64,000 nucleotides of DNA from Vibrio tetraodonis (lineage in GTDB: Bacteria > Pseudomonadota > Gammaproteobacteria > Enterobacterales > Vibrionaceae): NCBI RefSeq assembly GCF_003350295.1, contig NZ_QLYY01000016.1, forward strand, positions 113,902-177,901, written 5' to 3'. A program made the position numbers and the translations under genes. This document shows, one piece after another, positions 16,832 through 25,324 of this stretch (the stretch's first letter is position 1; each line of letters starts with the position of its first letter). The notes beneath the pieces are model-generated. The model searched no databases and had not been told where the DNA came from. It was given only the letters and a program-made list of their open reading frames with translations.

Positions 16832-18346
16832 ATGTGTGGTATTGTTGGAATCGTGGGTGCAACTCCTGTAAACCAGTCTATTTATGACGCACTGACTGTG
16901 TTGCAGCACCGTGGCCAAGATGCCGCGGGTATTTGTACCATAGAAAGCAATCGTTTTCGTCTAAGAAAGGCGAATGGTTTAGTCAAAGATGTGTTTGAAG
17001 CTAAGCACATGCAACGTCTTCAAGGGACGGTGGGAGTTGGTCATGTGCGTTACCCAACTGCAGGCAGCTCTAGCGCTTCAGAAGCACAACCTTTCTACGT
17101 CAACTCGCCATTTGGTATTACTCTTGCCCATAATGGAAATCTGACTAACGCCGCTGAAGTTCGCGAGAAATTATTTGAGAAAGACCGCCGTCATGTAAAC
17201 ACAACCTCAGACTCTGAAGTTTTGCTCAATGTCCTTGCCCACGAAATTGATACGGTTAAACGCAATGTAACGGCAGAGGATGTGTTCCGAGCTGTAACTA
17301 ATGTGCATCGCACTATTAAGGGGGCGTATGCGGTTTCTGCTATGGTTATCGGTCATGGCATGATTGCTTTTCGTGATCCAAATGGAATCAGGCCACTTTG
17401 TTTAGGTAAGCGTGAGGTTGGCGACCATCAAGAATATATGGTTGCTTCAGAGTCTGTTGCTCTTGATGCTGTTGGGTTTGATTTTGTGCGCGATCTTGCT
17501 CCTGGTGAAGCGATCTATGTTACGTTTGATGGGGAGTTACATACCAAGCAATGTGCAGACAATCCTACACTGAATCCGTGTATTTTCGAGTTTGTTTATT
17601 TTGCGCGCCCGGACTCTTTTATCGACAAAATCTCGGTATACAGTGCTCGTGTTGAAATGGGTAAAAAGCTTGGGGCGCGTATTCACGAAGATTTCAGCCA
17701 TTTGGATATTGATGTTGTAATACCTATACCTGAAACGTCATGTGATATAGCCCTGCAAATCGCTCAGGCCATAGATAAGCCGTATCGCCAGGGTTTTGTG
17801 AAAAACCGTTATGTCGGCAGAACGTTTATAATGCCTGGACAGCAGCAGCGCAAAAAGTCTGTTCGTCGTAAGCTCAATGCGATTCGTTCTGAGTTTAAGG
17901 ATAAAAATGTACTGCTAGTCGATGATTCTATTGTCCGAGGAACCACCTCTGAGCAAATTATAGAAATGGCCAGAGAATCAGGAGCGAAAAAGGTCTTCAT
18001 GGTTTCTGCTGCGCCAGAGGTACGTTTCCCTAACGTATATGGGATAGATATGCCAAGTGCGAATGAATTAATCGCTCACGGTCGCGATAATGATGCGATT
18101 TGTAAGCAAATAGGAGCAGACGAACTCATTTTTCAGACCTTAGAAGACTTGATCTCTGCCGTAGGTATGGGAAATACAGATATAACTAGATTTGATACTT
18201 CAGTTTTTAATGGTGATTATGTCACTGGGGATATCGATCAGAAGTATCTTGATTTCTTAGAGTCCTTGCGCAGCGATGATGCTAAAACTCAGCGAGAAAT
18301 TCAGCAAGACCTAGCGAATCTCGAGCTGCATAACGAAGGCGCTTAA
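16832..18346 (+). CDS. purF: Amidophosphoribosyltransferase
   Basis: PurF transfers the glutamine amide nitrogen to PRPP, the committed step of purine synthesis. The protein (504 aa) begins MCGIVGIVG, so Cys2 is the N-terminal nucleophile of the glutaminase domain after Met removal. The PRPP-binding loop [13 protein letters not shown] is at about residues 361-373. It lies 35 bp after cvpA and shares its PurR control, and ends at a strong terminator. Confidence 0.97.
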   Translation: MCGIVGIVGATPVNQSIYDALTVLQHRGQDAAGICTIESNRFRLRKANGLVKDVFEAKHMQRLQGTVGVGHVRYPTAGSSSASEAQPFYVNSPFGITLAHNGNLTNAAEVREKLFEKDRRHVNTTSDSEVLLNVLAHEIDTVKRNVTAEDVFRAVTNVHRTIKGAYAVSAMVIGHGMIAFRDPNGIRPLCLGKREVGDHQEYMVASESVALDAVGFDFVRDLAPGEAIYVTFDGELHTKQCADNPTLNPCIFEFVYFARPDSFIDKISVYSARVEMGKKLGARIHEDFSHLDIDVVIPIPETSCDIALQIAQAIDKPYRQGFVKNRYVGRTFIMPGQQQRKKSVRRKLNAIRSEFKDKNVLLVDDSIVRGTTSEQIIEMARESGAKKVFMVSAAPEVRFPNVYGIDMPSANELIAHGRDNDAICKQIGADELIFQTLEDLISAVGMGNTDITRFDTSVFNGDYVTGDIDQKYLDFLESLRSDDAKTQREIQQDLANLELHNEGA

Positions 18347-18373
18347 TGCTTGGTGTCTAGTTTGATTGCTATT

Positions 18374-18402
18374 AGGCTGATGTATTTACATCAGCCTTTT
18401 TC
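18374..18402 (+). terminator. Rho-independent terminator after purF
   Basis: An 11 bp perfect stem, AGGCTGATGTA with TACATCAGCCT, is followed by TTTTCCTTTT on the plus strand. It sits between the convergent purF and znuB genes. The T-run exists only on the plus side, so it serves purF. Confidence 0.9.
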
Positions 18403-18405
18403 CTT

Positions 18406-19191
18406 TTAGCCTCGTGGTCGATATAGCTGAGCCAACATAAACATGCTTGTGGCACTGATTACAACTGAGGGACCTGCTGGAGTGTCATAATGCCAAGACA
18501 TACTCAAGCCCATTAAAACCGCAATTGCACCTATGACCGAGGCTATCGATGCCATTTGCTCTGGGGTTTGAGCTAGACGCCTTGCAGTAGCGGCTGGGAT
18601 AATCAATAACGAAGTAATGATAAGTGCGCCAACAAACTTCATCCCAATGGCGATGACTAATCCGACCAAAACCATAAGGACTAGACGCATTAATTCTATA
18701 TTGTGTCCTTCGACGGCGGCGAGGTCTTCGCTTACTGTCGTTGCGAGTAAGGACTGCCAAAAATAATAAAGCACACCACAGATAATGATAACACCGGAAA
18801 AAATATAGATAAGGTCTTCTGGTGTAACGGCCAGCAAATCACCGAATAAATAGCTCATTAAATCAATTCTCACATTGTCAAGAAAGCTCACCGCGACGAG
18901 TCCCAAAGAAAGAGCGCTGTGTGCCAATATTCCTAATAATGTGTCTGTTGCGACCAACTGCTGCCTTTGTAAGGTTACTAAAATAAATGCCAAGGCTAAG
19001 CAGCAAACCGTTAAAGCTAAATAAAGGTTGATATCGAGCAAGAAACCTAATGCTAGACCCATTAGTGAGGCGTGAGCTAAGGTGTCTCCGAAGTATGCCA
19101 TCTTTCGCCATACCACAAAGGAACCAAGTGGGCCGGCAATAATGGCAATGCCAAGTCCGGCAAGCATTGAAGGCAATAAAAATTCAATCAT
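18406..19191 (-). CDS. znuB: Zinc ABC transporter permease ZnuB
   Basis: ZnuB is the membrane channel of the high-affinity zinc importer ZnuABC. The protein (261 aa) is almost wholly hydrophobic with seven to eight predicted helices and the ABC-3 family block [19 protein letters not shown]. The ATG at 19191 ([12 protein letters not shown]) is the family start. It overlaps the znuC stop by eight bases (ATGATTGA), so the longer upstream frame to 19260 is rejected. Confidence 0.94.
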   Translation of the reverse strand: MIEFLLPSMLAGLGIAIIAGPLGSFVVWRKMAYFGDTLAHASLMGLALGFLLDINLYLALTVCCLALAFILVTLQRQQLVATDTLLGILAHSALSLGLVAVSFLDNVRIDLMSYLFGDLLAVTPEDLIYIFSGVIIICGVLYYFWQSLLATTVSEDLAAVEGHNIELMRLVLMVLVGLVIAIGMKFVGALIITSLLIIPAATARRLAQTPEQMASIASVIGAIAVLMGLSMSWHYDTPAGPSVVISATSMFMLAQLYRPRG

Positions 19192-19969
19192 GGTGGTGAC
19201 CGTGTGAATGGTTTGAACATGTTGCAGCGTCGCCTGAAACAGGCTCACCTGCGAGATCATGGTGATGATGATCGTGTTGATGATGATAAAACGCTAGAGA
19301 TTCAGTTTTTGCTGCACCAAATAAGGCAATATAACTGGGATGTTTTGTTATCACTGCGGGAGCACCAGAGCAGCAAACATGATGATGCAGGCAAATGACG
19401 TCGTCAGTTTTGGCCATAACAAGGTGTAAATCGTGAGAGACCATAAAAACAGCACATTGAAAACGATGGCGGATAGTGTCAATTAGATCGTATAAATCGA
19501 TTTGACCTTGCACATCTACACCTTGTGCAGGTTCGTCAAGCACCAATAAATCGGGCCGTTGAAGCAGCGCCCTTGCAAGTAATACGCGTTGACATTCTCC
19601 TCCAGAGAGTGAATGCATGCTAGCTTTTATTAAATGTTCAGCGCCGACCAAGTTAAGGGCTTCCCTTAGTTCTTGAATGCTATATTTACCCGCAAGTTTC
19701 ATGAAACGTTGAACGTTTAAAGGAAGAGAATCGTTGAGCTTAAGTTTTTGTGGGACATAGCCAATCTTGATGTTATTTACTTTGGTGACAGTCCCTTGGT
19801 ATTGATCTTGAAGCCCCAAAAGTACTTTAACCAAGGTAGACTTCCCAGCACCATTTGGACCGATTAAAGTAGTGATTTCACCTTTTTTGATGCTTAGGCC
19901 GACCTTATCAAGAACTTTACGCTCACCAAACTGAACACTGACTTGTTGTAGTTCGACTAATGTCGACAT
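19184..19969 (-). CDS. znuC: Zinc ABC transporter ATP-binding protein ZnuC
   Basis: ZnuC powers zinc import through ZnuB. The 261 aa protein has Walker [10 protein letters not shown] (about 37-45), signature [15 protein letters not shown] and Walker [13 protein letters not shown]. The last 35 residues are unusually His-rich ([10 protein letters not shown] and NHSHGHHHD) and may bind zinc in the cytoplasm. Such His-rich ZnuC tails are known in the family but vary between species. It is the first gene of the minus-strand znuCB pair and diverges from znuA across a Zur box. Confidence 0.95.
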   Translation of the reverse strand: MSTLVELQQVSVQFGERKVLDKVGLSIKKGEITTLIGPNGAGKSTLVKVLLGLQDQYQGTVTKVNNIKIGYVPQKLKLNDSLPLNVQRFMKLAGKYSIQELREALNLVGAEHLIKASMHSLSGGECQRVLLARALLQRPDLLVLDEPAQGVDVQGQIDLYDLIDTIRHRFQCAVFMVSHDLHLVMAKTDDVICLHHHVCCSGAPAVITKHPSYIALFGAAKTESLAFYHHQHDHHHHDLAGEPVSGDAATCSNHSHGHHHD

Positions 19970-19996
19970 GAATAGGACTCATTTGCAAAAAACTAT

Positions 19997-20011
19997 TGTT
20001 ATAATGTAACA
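19997..20011. promoter_or_regulatory. Zur box between znuCB and znuA
   Basis: TGTTATAATGTAACA is a near-perfect palindrome and matches the core of the E. coli znu Zur site (TGTTATAATATAACA). It lies in the 82 bp divergent region, 28 bp from the znuC start and 40 bp from the znuA start, so one Zur dimer pair can repress both transcripts when zinc is sufficient. Confidence 0.85.
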
Positions 20012-20051
20012 TCTGTCAAACTTTAACACCATAGATTAGTGATATTGACTT

Positions 20052-20924
20052 ATGAAATACCTTGCCCCTCTTCTGTCCATGCTACTTATTGGTAGCGTTA
20101 ATGCGAGTCAAGTATTGACGAGTATTAAGCCTATACAGATGATTAGTTTCGAAATTACCAGAGGCGTCTCCAACCCAGAAGTACTGCTAGACGCTGGAAC
20201 TTCTCCGCATGATTATGCCCTAAAACCATCGGATGTTAAACGCCTGAAGCAAGCCGACCTTGTTGTATGGTATGGCCACGACTTAGAACCCTTTTTAGCT
20301 AAAGTACTCGAAGGTCGTCAAAATATTCTTACGATTAGCGAGATAAACGATCTCGATCTTAGGGCATTTGCACCAGAGGAACATCACCATGATGGCCATG
20401 ATCATGGTAGCCATGATCCTCATGTTTGGCTTGGTTTAAAACAAAGTGCGCAAATAGCAAAGGCTTTGAGTGAAAGGCTTGCGCTGATTGATCCTGAAAA
20501 TAAGACTGTTTATCAATCCAACTATCAAAGTTTTGTTAATAAACTTGAAGAGTATGCTAACAAATGGCGGGCGCAGTTAGATCCAGTTAAAGAAGTCGGA
20601 TATTACGTATTTCACGATGCGTATGGCTACTTTGAGCAAGATTATAGCCTAAATCATATTGGAGAGTTTACTGTGAGTCCGGAGAGAAAACCGGGTGCTA
20701 AGACGCTGATCGATATCAAAACGAAACTATCAAAAGGTGATGCTAAATGTGTATTCTCAGAGCCACAGTTTTCACCAGCCGTGATTGATTCAGTACTTCG
20801 TGGTAGCGTTGCGAAAAAAGGTGAACTTGATCCACTTGGCACTGATATAAAAGTTGGTCCGGACAGTTACTTTGTCTTTATTCAGTCTATGGCTGATAGT
20901 TTTGTAACATGTTTAAGCAATTAA
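20052..20924 (+). CDS. znuA: Periplasmic zinc-binding protein ZnuA
   Basis: ZnuA captures Zn2+ in the periplasm and hands it to ZnuB. The 290 aa protein has a signal peptide (MKYLAPLLSMLLIGSVNA, cleaved before SQVL), then the cluster A-I substrate-binding fold. Metal ligands include the His in GTSPHDYALKPSD, the His-rich loop EEHHHDGHDHGSHDPHVWL and the His in VFHDAYGYFE. The protein ends with a Cys-containing tail typical of ZnuA. No terminator is seen for the first 160 bp downstream. Confidence 0.95.
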   Translation: MKYLAPLLSMLLIGSVNASQVLTSIKPIQMISFEITRGVSNPEVLLDAGTSPHDYALKPSDVKRLKQADLVVWYGHDLEPFLAKVLEGRQNILTISEINDLDLRAFAPEEHHHDGHDHGSHDPHVWLGLKQSAQIAKALSERLALIDPENKTVYQSNYQSFVNKLEEYANKWRAQLDPVKEVGYYVFHDAYGYFEQDYSLNHIGEFTVSPERKPGAKTLIDIKTKLSKGDAKCVFSEPQFSPAVIDSVLRGSVAKKGELDPLGTDIKVGPDSYFVFIQSMADSFVTCLSN

Positions 20925-21083
20925 GAGTCTTGCTTCGAAACACAACTTGATATCACTTTTCTCGGAGTTTGTTATTAGGCAGATGTTTTTTGAATCAATA
21001 TCTTGTTTCTGGACTACAAATAAGATACTTTTTATCGAACAATCAATTAATTAAATGATTAGATTGTAATTAATAAAAATAAG

Positions 21084-21117
21084 ATCCCAATACTTATTTT
21101 GGGATTTTTACTTTTTT
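21084..21117 (+). terminator. Rho-independent terminator between znuA and the AraC-type sensor gene
   Basis: ATCCCAA pairs with TTGGGAT around TACTTATT and is followed by TTTTACTTTTTT. It ends 31 bp before the next gene's start codon and 160 bp after znuA. It probably ends a long znuA 3' UTR. A small RNA or an attenuator in the leader of the next gene is also possible. Confidence 0.75.
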
Positions 21118-21147
21118 GGATGTGGTAACAGCGCAAAGGAATGTGCA

Positions 21148-24100
21148 GTGAAAAGGGCAATTTGCTTTTTAGTACTCTCACTTTTAGTTCGCCTGGCCAT
21201 GGCAGAAGAGTGGCTTTCTCCACTTCCTTACCCAATTCCCACACAACTAAAAGGCCAAGTGTTTGTTGCTAAGACGCTTTTTCCTGGCGAAACGGACGGT
21301 CTTTGGTTCCAAGACCAGAATAACAAATTGTTCTTTTTTGATGGGCAAACCGTTTTACCTAACTCAGAATTTAACATTCCAATACAGCATAGTCAGTTAG
21401 CTTTTTTGGATCATACATTTTGGCTTTCTTCAGGACATGAAGTTTATCGTGTTCTTCCAGGGAAACCTGAACAGTTAGTATTTAGCCTGTCATCTGGTTC
21501 TGAAATTAGAAACATTGGTACATCAGGGCGCTATGTATGGGTTGCCGATCAATCAGGGTTTTATACCTACAAAGTCGACAGTAAGGCTTTCTCCTCCTAC
21601 TCACTTGATAAACTGGAGCAGTACAGTCAATTTTCTGATTTAAGCGTGAGTGATGCGGAGTTAACCGATGTTGGATGGGTGCTAGCGACAAATCATGGCC
21701 TGTATATATCGGACTCTCAATCAGCTAGCTTTAAACGTTTTGTAAACCTAGATACAAAAAACATTACAGACCTTCACTACTCGTTAGTTGGTCAAAAACT
21801 CGTTGTTGGCTCCGATATAGGTGCTTATATCATAGATTTACAACATCCTGATTTACCGAGCTATCAAGTCTCAAGTCGACAAGTCTTAAGTCTGGCGGGA
21901 GCACCAAAAGGTTTTTGGATAGGAACGATTAGTGGTTTAGAGTTTCTCTCTTTGGCAGGCACCTCCAAAGATAGCTTAAGTCAAATAGAATATTTTGTGG
22001 GACAAGAAATATACTCTGTTATTTATTCCAAACGAGGCGAAATCTGGATCTCTAGTGAATCGGGTGTCTATTTTCTCTCAGAATTTTCCCGCTTCTTTAG
22101 TCGATTATCCAGCTCTTTGTTAAATGATGGTTTGACCAAAGAAAAGTTTATCCGTTTTAAGAAGGCCAGCCAGGAAAATAGATTTTGGCTTGTGACGAGT
22201 CTTGGTTTGCGTAAATTTTTCGTCGATAACCCAAACTCAAGTCAACTTGTGTTTGAAGGACAGGTTAACGATGCGGTTGAACATAATGAAATGCTTTGGT
22301 TAGCCACTGATGAAGGGGTATTATCTCTTGATATTTCCTCTGGGCCTTTACTTCGAGATGAATTACCAAGTTTTATGCAAACTATTTCTGCCGATCTGTT
22401 GGTCATTGATCGCAATGAAGGTATATGGGGAGCTGATGAGAAGCGTATTTGGCGCTACGACACGGTAAATGGCGAGCTACTACAGTTTGCTTCAGAGTGG
22501 ATGACTAACGGGGAATTATATTCTCAGTTAAACGATATGGATATCGACAAAGAAGGTAAATTGGTATTGGGTACCGATCATGGCGTCTACGTGGTTAATA
22601 ATGGTCAAGTTCACTATATCAATGAATCAAATAAGCATGGAACCATAGTCAGTATTGATGGGATTGAACCCGGATATTTTGCTGTTGCAGGCCGCTATGG
22701 TGCTTTCATTCTTGATGTAAATAAATTGCAGATTAAAGCATTAAGCTTGGCGAACCCTAATCTTTTGTTGAAATGCCTCACCAGTACAAGAGGTGCAGTT
22801 TGGTTAAGCTCCACCGGTGGTTTAACACGGTATGATTCAAGTGGGCAGCTCCGCCAACACTATGGTGAGCCTTTTGGCTTGATTGATAATGAACTTCAGA
22901 TGGGTCTCTGTGCCTCTGGTTCTTTATTTAGACATGAGAGTATTCTTCTTGGCTCAAAGAAGGATTTAATCACAGTTGATATTGAAAAACTCAATACTAG
23001 CGCTCTTCCACAAACTCGTATTATTCTGAGCGAAGTGAGAATTAATCAATCTAGGTACTCTCTGGGTAGTATTTTAGAGTTTCCACACGCAGAATTTGGT
23101 GATTCACTTTCTTTTCAATTTGGTGCTCTTCCCAGTGTGAGCGATCTAAAACTTGAATACCGTCTGAGCAAAAATGACAATTGGATATCAATCTCAGGGT
23201 TTTCTATCACACTCGCTCATTCCTTACCTGGTCATTATGTATTGGAAGTAAGAGGTGTGGTGAATGGAGAAGTGGTAACCGACACAGAGAAGTTTATTTT
23301 TTCTGTCGATGTTCCTTGGTATATGGGAGGATATGCTGCTCTATGCTATCTGCTGATATTTATTGCTTTTGTGGTTGGTTTGATAAATTGGCGTTCTCGT
23401 TTAGCGGTCAAAACCAACAGAATACTCAAATCACAAATTGCACTGAAAACAAACCAATTGCGTCATCAAAGCAGAATCCTCCTAACCAACAATGAGCATT
23501 TGAGAAAGCAGTTGCAAGTCCGTCGTATTCTGTATCAGCAACTGATAGAGGATCTGAAAGTAAGACTGAAGGACTTTTCAGTAAAGATTACGGCAGATAA
23601 CAAGAAAAGTAAGCAGCAGCTTTATCGTTACATTAACCATGAGTTGGACCTACTTCTTAATTACAGAGCTATGAGCAGTGGTACATTACCTGCTTACAGT
23701 CTAGCTCTTATCGTTAAGTCTGTACTTGATGGTTGGCAAGAAGAGATCATGAATGTCGGCGTGTCGATTGAGACAGACTTAGAACACAGTGAAGACACAT
23801 ACGTTACCCTTTATGTTGCAAATCTGGATCGCGTATTTAACTTGCTTGTCGATAATTTAATTCGTCGCTGCTCTACAGGGCAAAGAGTTTACATGACATA
23901 CCGTCATGAAAAAGAGACGGTCATATTTTCTATGTCAGAAAATGTTCAGGGAATGGATGACGTTTTGCTCCATTCTTGTCAGACATGGAGTGAAATAGAA
24001 GCCCTAGTAAAAGAAAGCGGTGGAATTTTTAGAAGATATATCTCTAATGGATTACAACTGACAGAGTTTACTTGGCCTAAGAGCAGTCAGTCTGATGAAG

Positions 24101-24468
24101 ACTCTATAACTCAACTGATTGACCCTAGTTTTACGGAGCTTAATCCAACTGACCAGTGGCTAAAAAAATTACAGGATTTGGTGATTACCAACTACTCTGA
24201 TTCTGAATTTGGAACAGCGGCAGCTGCTAAGCAGATGTACACTTCAGAGCGGAGTTTACAGCGTAGGTTCAAGTCAGCTACCGAAAGAACATTCACTGAT
24301 TACCTGACTGAAATTCGCCTTGATTACGCATGCCGCCGTTTGTTAAATGGACAAAAAGTATCCGATGTCGCGTTTGAATGTGGATTCAACGACCCATCGT
24401 ATTTTAGTCGGCGTTTTAGACACAGATTTGGCGTATCTCCAACGCAATTTGTGGCAGCACAAGACTAG
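21148..24468 (+). CDS. Membrane-bound AraC-family regulator with beta-propeller sensor and degenerate kinase core
   Basis: The 1106 aa protein starts at GTG, with AAGGA seven bases upstream. In order it shows a signal peptide (ending near AMA-EE), a periplasmic propeller-like region of WxxxxxG repeats (about 25-640) and a Y_Y_Y-type beta-sandwich (about 650-722). A transmembrane helix (about 730-748) and a coiled coil follow. The kinase-like block has His831 in YINHELDLLL and an N-box-like NLLVDNLI (898-905). A C-terminal double helix-turn-helix AraC domain (about 1005-1106) contains SERSLQRRF and CGFNDPSYFSRRF. It resembles Bacteroides hybrid two-component systems but lacks a receiver domain, and its ATP-binding G boxes are eroded. 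The ligand and targets are unknown. An AraC-type gene near feo/znu exists in V. cholerae too (recalled). Confidence 0.82.
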   Translation: MKRAICFLVLSLLVRLAMAEEWLSPLPYPIPTQLKGQVFVAKTLFPGETDGLWFQDQNNKLFFFDGQTVLPNSEFNIPIQHSQLAFLDHTFWLSSGHEVYRVLPGKPEQLVFSLSSGSEIRNIGTSGRYVWVADQSGFYTYKVDSKAFSSYSLDKLEQYSQFSDLSVSDAELTDVGWVLATNHGLYISDSQSASFKRFVNLDTKNITDLHYSLVGQKLVVGSDIGAYIIDLQHPDLPSYQVSSRQVLSLAGAPKGFWIGTISGLEFLSLAGTSKDSLSQIEYFVGQEIYSVIYSKRGEIWISSESGVYFLSEFSRFFSRLSSSLLNDGLTKEKFIRFKKASQENRFWLVTSLGLRKFFVDNPNSSQLVFEGQVNDAVEHNEMLWLATDEGVLSLDISSGPLLRDELPSFMQTISADLLVIDRNEGIWGADEKRIWRYDTVNGELLQFASEWMTNGELYSQLNDMDIDKEGKLVLGTDHGVYVVNNGQVHYINESNKHGTIVSIDGIEPGYFAVAGRYGAFILDVNKLQIKALSLANPNLLLKCLTSTRGAVWLSSTGGLTRYDSSGQLRQHYGEPFGLIDNELQMGLCASGSLFRHESILLGSKKDLITVDIEKLNTSALPQTRIILSEVRINQSRYSLGSILEFPHAEFGDSLSFQFGALPSVSDLKLEYRLSKNDNWISISGFSITLAHSLPGHYVLEVRGVVNGEVVTDTEKFIFSVDVPWYMGGYAALCYLLIFIAFVVGLINWRSRLAVKTNRILKSQIALKTNQLRHQSRILLTNNEHLRKQLQVRRILYQQLIEDLKVRLKDFSVKITADNKKSKQQLYRYINHELDLLLNYRAMSSGTLPAYSLALIVKSVLDGWQEEIMNVGVSIETDLEHSEDTYVTLYVANLDRVFNLLVDNLIRRCSTGQRVYMTYRHEKETVIFSMSENVQGMDDVLLHSCQTWSEIEALVKESGGIFRRYISNGLQLTEFTWPKSSQSDEDSITQLIDPSFTELNPTDQWLKKLQDLVITNYSDSEFGTAAAAKQMYTSERSLQRRFKSATERTFTDYLTEIRLDYACRRLLNGQKVSDVAFECGFNDPSYFSRRFRHRFGVSPTQFVAAQD

Positions 24469-24666
24469 TGTTTTATTCAATAAAGATTATTTGAATTGTT
24501 ACCCGTCACAACACTCGAAAAGCCGCATCAATCTTAATTATTTTGAATTCATTGACTTACTTTCTTGTAAAGTTCAAATAGCTTTTTTTGTCTCATCTGA
24601 GTTTTGATGGAGAGATATTTTAGAGTTGCTAAGGCTTGGGATTCTGGCATGATGCGTAAAAAATTA

Positions 24667-24779
24667 CGTGGTATAGCCGGGGGACTATACCACGGGCGTC
24701 AATGACACCTTCGCTTGCTGCCGGAGTGGTGCGGGTTGCACCACCTCTGGAATTGTCACCAGGGGCGTTCCCTGTTGAC
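24667..24779. other. Block of three consecutive strong stem-loops (possible structured RNA or IS200/IS605-type remnant)
   Basis: Hairpin 1 is a perfect 10 bp stem (CGTGGTATAG with CTATACCACG, 24667-24694). Hairpin 2 is a 12 bp stem with one bulge (CCGGAGTGGTGC with GCACCACCTCTGG, 24721-24750, loop GGGTT). Hairpin 3 is a 10 bp stem with one mismatch (GTCACCAGGG with CCCTGTTGAC, 24755-24779, loop GCGTT). The block is clearly GC-richer than its flanks. No T-run follows any of the stems, so they are not ordinary terminators. I know no named RNA family that fits with confidence. Row-of-hairpin ends are also typical of IS200/IS605 right ends, but no tnpA or tnpB remains. Confidence 0.6.
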
Positions 24780-24981
24780 TCGGTTAACTATAAAGCTAGG
24801 TCATTGTTTTACTTATAAAATTAACGCCAAGCTAATAATAAAAAAACGACATATTATCTACTTTGCTGATATTTAATGTTTTTTTTTAAAATTTGATTTG
24901 TTATTTGAATGGAAACAACAAGAATAGAACATTCAGTTTTATACGTTTTAACGTAATTAACGGCTTTGGATTAACGTAAAC

Positions 24982-25003
24982 AACGTTGCAAATCTGCAAT
25001 GTT
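24982..25003. promoter_or_regulatory. Imperfect palindrome upstream of feoA (operator candidate)
   Basis: AACGTTGCA-AATC-TGCAATGTT is a 9 bp inverted repeat with one mismatch and a 4 bp spacer, 94-115 bp before the feoA start. It is not a standard Fur, FNR or CRP site. The regulator is unknown. Confidence 0.4.
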
Positions 25004-25051
25004 TGATTTCGGACAAGATTTACAAAATTTACACAAGTTAAGATCGAAAGT

Positions 25052-25070
25052 CTTAATGCTAATATTTCTC
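25052..25070. promoter_or_regulatory. Weak Fur-box-like sequence before feoA
   Basis: CTTAATGCTAATATTTCTC matches about 13 of 19 positions of the Fur consensus GATAATGATAATCATTATC and sits 27-45 bp before the feoA ATG. Feo operons are usually Fur-repressed, so the position is sensible, but AT-rich DNA yields such matches easily. Confidence 0.35.
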
Positions 25071-25096
25071 ATTTTTATCTTTAATTGGCCTCTTTT

Positions 25097-25324
25097 ATGA
25101 AATTGTCACACTTAAGCCAAGGGCAGAAAGCAAAGATTACTGGTTTTTCACAGTTATCAAATGATGTTAGAAAAAAGCTCATGGTTATGGGGCTACTGCC
25201 TAACACATCTGTAACCCTTATTCGTAAAGCACCTATGGGAGATCCACTTCAAGTGGAGATCAGGGGAGTGTCCCTTGCGGTAAGAACAAAGATTGCAGAC
25301 TCAATAGTGGTGGAGATTCAATAA
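25097..25324 (+). CDS. feoA: Ferrous iron transport protein A
   Basis: FeoA is a small cytoplasmic SH3-fold protein that supports FeoB in Fe2+ uptake. The 75 aa product (MKLSHLSQGQKAKI) shows the family patterns VRKKLMVMGLLPNTSVTLIR and GDPLQVEIRGVSLAVR. The ATG at 25097 is preferred over an in-frame TTG at 25085, which has no better ribosome site. It overlaps feoB by one base (TAATG). Confidence 0.94.
   Translation: MKLSHLSQGQKAKITGFSQLSNDVRKKLMVMGLLPNTSVTLIRKAPMGDPLQVEIRGVSLAVRTKIADSIVVEIQ

Larger units (their letters stand above)
24469..25096. other. Long intergenic region before feoA
   Basis: No credible gene was found in these 628 bp. The first 190 bp are AT-rich. Next comes a GC-rich block with three stem-loops (listed separately). 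Another AT-rich stretch includes A8 and T10 runs. It carries the direct repeat TTAACGTAA (24948-24956 and 24971-24979, 23 bp apart) and an imperfect palindrome at 24982-25003, and it ends with a possible Fur-like site before feoA. Confidence 0.7.

Noticed and set aside
24610..24800. Attempt to read the three-hairpin block as an integron attC/VCR site or an ERIC-type repeat
   Set aside because: It lacks the R boxes and the RYYYAAC end of VCR sites and the conserved ERIC core; no integrase or cassette is nearby.
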